Shown piece by piece: positions 5,001 through 9,244 of a stretch of 11,039 nt of DNA. How positions within the stretch are numbered: the stretch's first letter is position 1; each line of letters begins with the position of its first letter. A program made the translations under genes and the position numbers. Under the pieces are notes generated by a model. The model made no database searches, was not told the origin of the DNA, and saw only the letters and a program-made list of their open reading frames with translations. Source of the stretch: a bacterium (GTDB taxonomy: Bacteria; Patescibacteriota; Minisyncoccia; Phycocordibacterales; UBA10002); the NCBI GenBank assembly GCA_030649775.1, contig JAUSFR010000076.1:1-11039 (forward strand), written 5' to 3'.

Positions 5001-5696
5001 ATGAGTACGCTCTTCATCGTTGGAACTCCGATAGGGAATTTGGAAGACGTGACGCTTCGGGCGCTTCGCGTGCTTAAAGAGGTGGACGTGATTTTGTGCG
5101 AGGACACACGCGTGGCGCAGAAACTCTTGGCGAAGTATGAGATTGAAGCGAAACAGCTTGCAACCTACAACGAGCAGGAGAGCGGAGTCACCGCGAGTAA
5201 AATAATCGGGTGGCTTGAGGAAGGGAAGAGTGTGGCGCTTGTTTCGGACGCGGGAACGCCGGGGATTTCGGACCCCGGGTCACTTTTGGTAGAGAAAGTG
5301 CGAGAGCATTTCAAATCAGAAAATGACAAGGTCGGACCTTGTAAGATAGAGGCGGTGCCGGGGCCATCTGCGCTTACGACAGCACTTTCAATCGCGGGTG
5401 TTCCGGTGCACGACTTCGTTTTCCTAGGATTTTTACCGCACAAGAAGGGAAGAGAAACACTTTTCAAGGAAATTGCGGGGTCGGAGCGGACGATGGTGTT
5501 TTACGAATCTCCGCATCGGATTTTGAAGGCATTGGAATCGCTCCAGAAATTCGCCCCAAATAAAAAAGTCACGATTGCGCGTGAGCTGACGAAAATCCAC
5601 GAGCAGATTATTTCCGACTCTGCAGAAGAACTTTTGACATATTTTGAAACCAATCCCGATAAAGTGCGGGGGGAGTTTGTGGTGATTACATACTAA
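5001..5696 (+). CDS. rsmI: 16S rRNA (cytidine-1402-2'-O)-methyltransferase RsmI
   Basis: SAM-dependent enzyme that 2'-O-methylates C1402 in the decoding centre (base 306 of this window). 231 aa against ~270-290 in typical bacteria; it ends right after the GEFVVITY strand, so it lacks the usual C-terminal extension. Motifs of the tetrapyrrole methylase fold: LFIVGTPIGNLEDVTLRALR (4-23), CEDTRV, LVSDAGTPGISDPGS, AVPGPSALTTALSIAG, FLGFLPHKKGRE, FYESPHRI, ARELTKIHEQI. Start ATG 5001 is one base after the murC stop, without SD, so expression probably depends on coupling to murC. Likely last gene of the operon. Confidence 0.95.
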   Translation: MSTLFIVGTPIGNLEDVTLRALRVLKEVDVILCEDTRVAQKLLAKYEIEAKQLATYNEQESGVTASKIIGWLEEGKSVALVSDAGTPGISDPGSLLVEKVREHFKSENDKVGPCKIEAVPGPSALTTALSIAGVPVHDFVFLGFLPHKKGRETLFKEIAGSERTMVFYESPHRILKALESLQKFAPNKKVTIARELTKIHEQIISDSAEELLTYFETNPDKVRGEFVVITY

Positions 5697-5714
5697 GTAT
5701 CACCACGAAAGACA

Positions 5715-5742
5715 TTGACGAGAAGCTCTAATACTGTTAGAT
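5715..5742 (+). promoter_or_regulatory. Candidate promoter for the 56-aa ORF
   Basis: TTGACG (5715-5720), then TTAGAT (5737-5742) after 16 bp. The predicted start is near 5750. A 6-bp hairpin (GACTAC 5753-5758 with GTAGTC 5764-5769) follows in the leader, 11 nt before the SD. Confidence 0.45.
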
Positions 5743-5789
5743 TGTTTTTAGAGACTACACGAAGTAGTCGTCTGAACCTTGGAGGATGT

Positions 5790-5960
5790 ATGTTTGAATT
5801 TTTAGCTCGTCTTTTCTTTCCCTGTCAATGTTATGACTGCAGAAAGGAACGCGGAGAACTGACAAGAGAAGAAATAGAAGAAGACGTTGCACAAATGAAA
5901 CGGAGAGCTCAAAGTGGTCGTTATTACGATGATAGTGGCGACTACCATTGGCCATGTTGA
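5790..5960 (+). CDS. Small Cys-containing hypothetical protein, 56 aa
   Basis: Unrecognised. ATG 5790 was chosen because GGAGG lies at 5781-5785 (4-nt spacer, one of few clear SDs here); the frame stays open further upstream to 5715. The protein begins with a hydrophobic FEFLARLFFP (2-11), then CQCYDC (12-17; three Cys with spacing C-x-C-x2-C), a charged helix-like part ELTREEIEEDVAQMKRRA (23-40) and a Tyr/Asp-rich end closing with WPC. The Cys cluster plus the terminal Cys could bind a metal, but this is inference. It is followed by an intrinsic terminator (5997-6023) and has its own candidate promoter, so it looks like a monocistronic unit. A minus-strand ORF over the same bases has poorer composition. 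Confidence 0.6.
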   Translation: MFEFLARLFFPCQCYDCRKERGELTREEIEEDVAQMKRRAQSGRYYDDSGDYHWPC

Positions 5961-5996
5961 CGATTATCACTACTGACTTCTGACACTAGGCTTTTC

Positions 5997-6023
5997 ACGC
6001 GCCAACCAAGAAGGCGCGTTTTT
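5997..6023 (+). terminator. Intrinsic terminator after the 56-aa ORF
   Basis: ACGCGCC (5997-6003) pairs with GGCGCGT (6013-6019), 7 bp, followed by a T run (6019-6023). It is convergent with the minus-strand dehydratase gene, whose stop codon starts at 6024. Confidence 0.85.
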
Positions 6024-6345
6024 ATAACCTATCTATTTTTGCCGCAAGAATGAAATCGTTTTCGGAAAGGCCGTCTACGGCGTGGGTGAAGAGGGTGATT
6101 TCGGCATAGCCCCAGCCGAAGGTAATCGTGGGATGATGCGACTCACTCTCCGCGAGAGCGCCAACTTTGTTTACAAAGGCGAGCGCCTCGGCAAAGTTTT
6201 TGAACTTAAAACGGCGTTTTAGTTCGTGAAAGTCCACGATGTCCCAGAGCGGTACTTGTTTGTGCAGCTCCTCCATTTCGCCGGCCATAAGGTGTGGCAT
6301 CCCACCCTCGCAGGGAATACATTTTTTGTGTAGTAAATCGTTCAT
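6022..6345 (-). CDS. Pterin-4a-carbinolamine dehydratase (4a-hydroxytetrahydrobiopterin dehydratase)
   Basis: 107 aa from ATG at 6345, the usual family length (~100); the frame is open up to 6372, but that part overlaps the upstream terminator's T tract. It shows the family layout: N-terminal CIPCEGG motif (9-15), W34 (VPLWDI), RRFKFKNFAEALAFVNKVGALAE helix region, the catalytic ESHHPTI segment, and the WGYAEITLFTHAVDGLSENDFILAAKID ending. In other bacteria it regenerates tetrahydrobiopterin for aromatic amino-acid hydroxylases. No hydroxylase gene is in the window, so its substrate here (perhaps a molybdopterin-like or folate-like pterin) is unknown. No SD is visible; the leader runs out of the terminator of the upstream gene. 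Confidence 0.93.
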   Translation of the reverse strand: MNDLLHKKCIPCEGGMPHLMAGEMEELHKQVPLWDIVDFHELKRRFKFKNFAEALAFVNKVGALAESESHHPTITFGWGYAEITLFTHAVDGLSENDFILAAKIDRL

Positions 6346-6353
6346 AATTTTAG

Positions 6354-6383
6354 AAAAAAAGAGGCCCGTCACCGTGGCGGGCC
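6354..6383 (-). terminator. Intrinsic terminator of the 6388-6912 gene
   Basis: On the minus strand, GGCCCG (6383-6378) pairs with CGGGCC (6368-6363), 6 bp, followed by TC and seven T (6360-6354). It lies directly between the two minus-strand genes; the next start codon is 8 bases beyond the T run. Confidence 0.85.
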
Positions 6384-6387
6384 ATTG

Positions 6388-6912
6388 TCACCCACGGACA
6401 ATTTTGTCTCGAATTCTCTGGAGAAAAGTCTTCGGCTTACTTACGCTTTCCTCATAGAACTTCTTCAGGAGTTGGGCTCTAAACACGTCCAGGTAAATAG
6501 GGTCGGTGTATGAACAGAGCCACAGTCGCTCGTCAATCTCTATCACGGCATTTCCCTTGGTGTCTTTTACGATAGTCCCATCCACGTCCTTCCTTTCCCG
6601 CCAGGCCTGAAGCTTGAGTCGTGAATGTCTCGGTTGTGGGTAGAACCACGTGTAGTTGAACTCAATGATGTGAAGCTCAATAGACCTCCATCGTCGTTCA
6701 GAGAAGTTGTCGCGTCCGAGCCATCGTTCATATAAGGAGTGCGGATGGACTTGTACTTTTGTCTCCGAAATATTCGGTATTTCTAGCCGTTCAATCTTTC
6801 CCGTAAACACGGGGGTATCCCGTCCCCGACCTTGTTTTAGGATGAATTCGCCGTTCTCAAATTGCAGGAGCAGTTTCGTGAGCTCTGTGGCTTTAGCATA
6901 GTGTCTGTGCAT
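6388..6912 (-). CDS. Hypothetical protein, 174 aa, family not recognised
   Basis: No family recognised. No signal peptide or membrane segment is seen; it looks soluble and cytoplasmic. The N-terminal half has short alternating hydrophobic strands (FENGEFILKQG, FTGKIERLEIP, ELHIIEFNYTWFYP), suggesting a beta-rich fold. The C-terminal part is helical and basic (DVFRAQLLKKFYEESVSK, LQRIRDKIVRG). ATG 6912 is supported by a consensus SD, GGAGGT, at 6923-6918 with a 5-nt spacer. That SD is half of a 7-bp inverted repeat (6914-6920 with 6934-6940) that can hide it in the mRNA. The gene diverges from the 6979 gene over a shared -10 region and has its own terminator at 6383-6354. Confidence 0.75.
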   Translation of the reverse strand: MHRHYAKATELTKLLLQFENGEFILKQGRGRDTPVFTGKIERLEIPNISETKVQVHPHSLYERWLGRDNFSERRWRSIELHIIEFNYTWFYPQPRHSRLKLQAWRERKDVDGTIVKDTKGNAVIEIDERLWLCSYTDPIYLDVFRAQLLKKFYEESVSKPKTFLQRIRDKIVRG

Positions 6913-6913
6913 G

Positions 6914-6940
6914 AGCTACCTCCATTTCTGTCTGGTAGCT
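6914..6940 (-). promoter_or_regulatory. SD-sequestering hairpin in the leader of the 6912 gene
   Basis: AGCTACC (6940-6934 on the minus strand) can pair with GGTAGCT (6920-6914). The second arm contains the last three bases of the GGAGGT SD and ends 1 nt before the ATG. Loop 13 nt. Confidence 0.5.
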
Positions 6941-6958
6941 TAGCATTTTTGGGTCTTT

Positions 6959-6969
6959 TATACTATACT
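6959..6969 (+). promoter_or_regulatory. -10 elements of a divergent promoter; leaderless start for the + gene
   Basis: Two overlapping TATACT hexamers (6959-6964, 6964-6969) lie 9 bases before ATG 6979, placing the start at or within about 3 bases of the ATG. The same stretch read on the minus strand gives TATAGT/TATAAA, suitable for the 6912 gene with a ~45-nt leader. The -35 boxes are weak. Confidence 0.5.
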
Positions 6970-6978
6970 TTTTGGACT

Positions 6979-7203
6979 ATGCGTGACTATGCGTTATATC
7001 TGTGGATAGGGGGGTGGCTACTCATCTTGCCGTTCCTCGGATTTCCCGGAAGCTGGAAGGACTCGCTTCTTGTGCTGACAGCAGTCTTCATCATTGTGCA
7101 CTCGCTTGTCGGATACAGGCGGTATCGGTTGCCCCGAGCGGGTGAACCGACGACAGAGGCAAAGGAGCAACACACGCCTCCCGTTACCACGGAAACAGAG
7201 TGA
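6979..7203 (+). CDS. Small two-TM membrane protein, 74 aa
   Basis: Unrecognised. ATG 6979 was chosen because the first TM segment begins right after it and a -10 box lies 9 bases upstream; the open frame up to 6862 overlaps the divergent gene. Two hydrophobic helices (YLWIGGWLLILPFLGF, ~7-22; SLLVLTAVFIIVHSLV, ~29-44) are joined by a short GSWKD turn, then a basic YRRYRLPR stop-transfer and a polar Thr/Glu/Pro tail, probably cytoplasmic at the end. The hydrolase gene starts 21 bases downstream in the same direction, so they probably form one unit ending at the 8489-8524 terminator; a role next to that anchored hydrolase is possible but unproven. Confidence 0.65.
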   Translation: MRDYALYLWIGGWLLILPFLGFPGSWKDSLLVLTAVFIIVHSLVGYRRYRLPRAGEPTTEAKEQHTPPVTTETE

Positions 7204-7224
7204 ACTCATTGACGCACCATCGTT

Positions 7225-8502
7225 ATGCCCGTATTTCAGCGTCGCAATAGGAAAGAGTATATAGGCTTCTTTAGAAAAAAGCCGTTTATTGCCGTGCTCT
7301 TGTGCGCGCTTGTGGGCACACTCTATTTTGGGTTGCCTTTTTGGTTCAAGACAAGTTATGAGGCGCCTCTGCCCGCCATTGGAGCGGAAGCTATTGTGGC
7401 GGTGGAAGCGCCCCCTGCCGTCAAGCATCTTCAAACCCCCACACCGCAGAAAGTCATCTATATGACCAGCTGTGTCGTGGGCACGCCGTCCTTTAGAAAC
7501 GACCTCGTCAAACTTATTGACGAGACGGAGCTCAACAGTGTCATTATAGACATCAAAGATTATACCGGCGCGCTCTCGTTCAATCCGACCGCAAGTGAAT
7601 TGAAAGAGTTTGTTTCCACAAAATGTATGGCGCCGGATATGAAGGAGTTTATAGAAAAACTTCACGACAAAGACATCTATGTCATCGGGCGCATCACGGT
7701 ATTTCAGGACCCGCTGTTCACAAAAAAGCACCCCGACCTTGCCGTGAAGAAGGCGAGTGACGGCAGTACGTGGAAAGATTACAAAGGCATCAGTTTTACC
7801 GACCCTGGTTCGAAAGAGGTATGGGACCACACGGTGGCTATCGCGAAAGAATCGTACGCTATCGGTTTTGACGAGCTCAATTTTGATTACATTCGTTTTC
7901 CCTCCGACGGTCCGATGAGTGACATCGCGTTTACGTGGAGTGGAAATCGCAAAAAGGCGGATGTACTTGAGAGTTTCTTTAAATATCTCTCTGAACAATT
8001 GAAGCCAATCGGGGTGGTCATTTCCGCGGACCTCTTTGGGATGACGACGACCAACACCGACGACCTCAATATCGGACAGGTGCTTGAAAAGGCTACGCCG
8101 TATTTTGATTTCATTGCGCCAATGGTGTACCCCTCGCACTACCCGCGCAACTTTAACGGTTGGGCCAATCCGAACGAGCATGTCTATGGCGTCATCAAGC
8201 TCTCAATGGATAGCGCCGTGAAGCGTTTTCTTGCGACCACGACCGTTGTCGCGCTTCTCGGAGCGGAACCTATTTCCACCACAACCAAACCGTTTCTCTA
8301 TCGCAAAGGAGTATGGGATACTCAAAAACTTCGTCCGTGGCTTCAGGATTTTGACTATGGAGGCAATTATGATATCGCCGAAGTGAAGGCGCAGATTCAG
8401 GCCACGTATGATGCGGGACTTACTTCGTGGATGTTATGGGCACCGAGTAATAGGTATACAAAAGGGGCACTACTGCCGGAGCAACAGAAGCCAGCTAACT
8501 AG
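7225..8502 (+). CDS. Membrane-anchored putative glycoside hydrolase (DUF4015 family)
   Basis: 425 aa. A basic N terminus (RRNRKEYIGFFRKK) precedes a TM/signal anchor (~20-41), a Pro/Ala linker (~45-75), then a single TIM-barrel-like domain outside the membrane. Family signatures: NSVIIDIKDYTGALSF (~109-124), IYVIGRITVFQDPLF, WKDYKGISFTDPGSKEVWDHTVAIAKE, IGFDELNFDYIRFPSDG (conserved acidic residues, likely the active-site region), ISADLFGMTT, DDLNIGQVLE, IAPMVYPSHYP, LRPWLQDFDYGGNYDIAEVKAQIQA, and WMLWAPSNRYT at the end. The family is predicted to act on polysaccharides; the substrate is not known, so a role in the cell wall or surface is inference. No SD before ATG 7225. The TAG stop lies in the loop of its terminator. 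Confidence 0.9.
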   Translation: MPVFQRRNRKEYIGFFRKKPFIAVLLCALVGTLYFGLPFWFKTSYEAPLPAIGAEAIVAVEAPPAVKHLQTPTPQKVIYMTSCVVGTPSFRNDLVKLIDETELNSVIIDIKDYTGALSFNPTASELKEFVSTKCMAPDMKEFIEKLHDKDIYVIGRITVFQDPLFTKKHPDLAVKKASDGSTWKDYKGISFTDPGSKEVWDHTVAIAKESYAIGFDELNFDYIRFPSDGPMSDIAFTWSGNRKKADVLESFFKYLSEQLKPIGVVISADLFGMTTTNTDDLNIGQVLEKATPYFDFIAPMVYPSHYPRNFNGWANPNEHVYGVIKLSMDSAVKRFLATTTVVALLGAEPISTTTKPFLYRKGVWDTQKLRPWLQDFDYGGNYDIAEVKAQIQATYDAGLTSWMLWAPSNRYTKGALLPEQQKPAN

Positions 8503-8524
8503 CTTGTTAGCTGGCTAGCTTTTT
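8489..8524 (+). terminator. Intrinsic terminator enclosing the hydrolase stop codon
   Basis: An 11-bp perfect inverted repeat (AGCCAGCTAAC 8489-8499 with 8506-8516) has a 6-nt loop starting with the TAG stop and is followed by AGC and T5. The terminator is made from the period-8 AGCT repeat, so a repeat block appears to have become a terminator. Confidence 0.8.
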
Positions 8525-8567
8525 AGGGAGATGGAGTCGGCTCGTAGCTAGTAAGCTAAAAAGCTAA
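8493..8567. repeat. Two period-8 AGCT repeat blocks
   Basis: AGCT recurs at 8493, 8501, 8509 and 8517 (exactly 8 apart), and again at 8546, 8554 and 8562. The words (taagcta, tagcta) match those of the period-7 blocks in the tRNA spacer and murD. Confidence 0.75.
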
Positions 8568-8582
8568 GTCCTATTTTCGCTA

Positions 8583-8611
8583 TTGACATTGCTTCTCATT
8601 TCGGTTACTAT
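8583..8611 (+). promoter_or_regulatory. Promoter of the 8618-8723 small RNA
   Basis: A perfect TTGACA (8583-8588), 17-bp spacer and TACTAT (8606-8611). The predicted start is near 8618. Confidence 0.75.
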
Positions 8612-8617
8612 CAAAAT

Positions 8618-8723
8618 AGATTTTCGTTGTTTCTTTAGTTGATTTTGCCGGACCATGCAAGTCGCGCCTGAAGAGTGGAATCGCCCCCACTTCCCTTAAG
8701 GCTTGCTGGTCCGGCCTTTTTTT
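8618..8723 (+). ncRNA. Small RNA with rod-like terminator hairpin and a 14-codon mini-ORF
   Basis: A ~106-nt unit between a strong promoter and an intrinsic terminator. A long irregular rod is formed by GCCGGACC 8647-8654 with GGTCCGGC 8708-8715, GCAAG 8657-8661 with CTTGC 8702-8706, and GAAG..TGG (8670-8678) with CCACTTC 8687-8693, followed by T7 (8717-8723). An ATG directly after the 5' arm (8655) opens a 14-codon frame ending TAA at 8699 (MQVAPEEWNRPHFP), wholly inside the rod, without SD. It could be an sRNA, or a leader peptide/attenuator for 8909. SRP and 6S signatures are not visible. Confidence 0.55.
8708..8723 (+). terminator. Terminator T tract and 3' arm of the small RNA
   Basis: The GGTCCGGC arm (8708-8715), pairing with 8647-8654, is followed by C and seven T. 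The stem is 8 bp of mostly GC. Confidence 0.8.
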
Positions 8724-8763
8724 GCCCGTTGTGGGTCTGCGACCACTGCTCGCTTTCAGCGGT

Positions 8764-8806
8764 TGTCCACAGGGGAGTGGACAGTAATTAGACTAAGTGC
8801 TAGCCT
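8764..8806 (+). promoter_or_regulatory. Operator-like dyad overlapping a candidate promoter for the 8909 ORF
   Basis: TGTCCAC (8764-8770) and GTGGACA (8777-8783) form a perfect 7-bp dyad with 6-bp spacing. Its right arm holds TGGACA (8778-8783), a 5/6 match to a -35 box; 17 bp later is TAGCCT (8801-8806) with an upstream TGC (extended -10). A regulator bound to the dyad would cover the -35. The -10 is weak, so this is a candidate. Confidence 0.4.
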
Positions 8807-8818
8807 TTATGTCTAGGG

Positions 8819-8881
8819 ACATCACGGGCGACAGATTCTTTGATTTACTCGCAGAAGCGGGTAGGGGAGTCTGCGTGATGT
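8819..8881 (+). ncRNA. Nested three-helix leader RNA element (riboswitch-like candidate)
   Basis: Three stacked helices share one axis: P1 ACATCACG 8819-8826 with CGTGATGT 8874-8881 (8 bp); P2 CAGATTC 8832-8838 with GAGTCTG 8867-8873 (7 bp, one GU); P3 TACTCGC 8846-8852 with GCGGGTA 8857-8863 (7 bp, one GU) capped by AGAA. Asymmetric internal loops GGCGA and TTTGATT/GGG lie between them. The element starts near the predicted transcript start (~8813) and ends 15 nt before the SD of the 8909 ORF. It does not match a riboswitch consensus I can recall. Confidence 0.5.
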
Positions 8882-8895
8882 AAGGTTCTCAACAT

Positions 8896-8919
8896 AAAGG
8901 AGCCACAATTGAGCTCCTT
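8896..8919 (+). promoter_or_regulatory. SD (AAAGGAG) with TTG start in a 7-bp hairpin
   Basis: AAAGGAG (8896-8902) is 6 nt before TTG 8909. AAGGAGC (8897-8903) pairs perfectly with GCTCCTT (8913-8919), hiding the SD and placing the start codon in the 9-nt loop. Confidence 0.6.
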
Positions 8920-9154
8920 AAGAATGGAGAGTATGGTAAAAAGCAACTGTGAGGTTGTCGCCCGGTCGGCGGCAACGGTGGCAAGTATCTTTGGCAAAGA
9001 GTTCGTCAATGGGACGATAAAGGTACCTCTTCCCAAAGAAGGACGGCAGGAGGAAACACAGGAATTCCGCGAAGCTAGGCTTCGCAATGAGATGAAGACT
9101 CGGTACTTTCTCCGGACCACTGCCGAAACGGAGCAATATCCGTTTGCGTCGTAG
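8909..9154 (+). CDS. Hypothetical soluble protein, 81 aa, TTG start
   Basis: Unrecognised. The TTG start at 8909 is favoured by AAAGGAG at ideal spacing; in-frame ATGs at 8924 and 8933 lack an SD. The sequence is protein-like: a helix-forming NCEVVARSAATVASIFGKEFVNG (~13-35), a strand-like TIKVPLP, then a long charged region KEGRQEETQEFREARLRNEMKTRYFLR (~43-69). No membrane segment or known motif is seen. It is preceded by a dyad/promoter, a nested RNA element and an SD hairpin, and followed by a 6-bp hairpin (9158-9174) and a terminator (9180-9215), so it is a single-gene unit with an unusually elaborate leader for its size. Confidence 0.55.
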   Translation: MSSLRMESMVKSNCEVVARSAATVASIFGKEFVNGTIKVPLPKEGRQEETQEFREARLRNEMKTRYFLRTTAETEQYPFAS

Positions 9155-9179
9155 TCATGACCGCCCATCGGTCAAACCA

Positions 9180-9215
9180 GGTCTCGCACATTCCACGTGC
9201 GAGGCCTCTTTTTTT
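9180..9215 (+). terminator. Intrinsic terminator after the 81-aa ORF
   Basis: A 10-bp stem (GGTCTCGCAC 9180-9189 with GTGCGAGGCC 9197-9206, one GU) is followed by TC and seven T (9209-9215). Confidence 0.88.
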
Positions 9216-9231
9216 GTCATGCATAAAAGCA

Positions 9232-9237
9232 TATAAT
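9232..9237 (+). promoter_or_regulatory. -10 box 7 bases before ATG (leaderless start)
   Basis: A perfect TATAAT lies 7 bases before the ATG at 9245, which puts the transcript start at or next to the A of the start codon. No proper -35 is visible at 17 bp (only a T run), and no SD exists. Confidence 0.6.
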
Positions 9238-9244
9238 AAAGGGT

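Noticed and set aside
7018..8181. 387-aa minus-strand ORF
   Set aside because: Antisense shadow of the clearly identified DUF4015 hydrolase; Arg/His/Val-rich nonsense composition.
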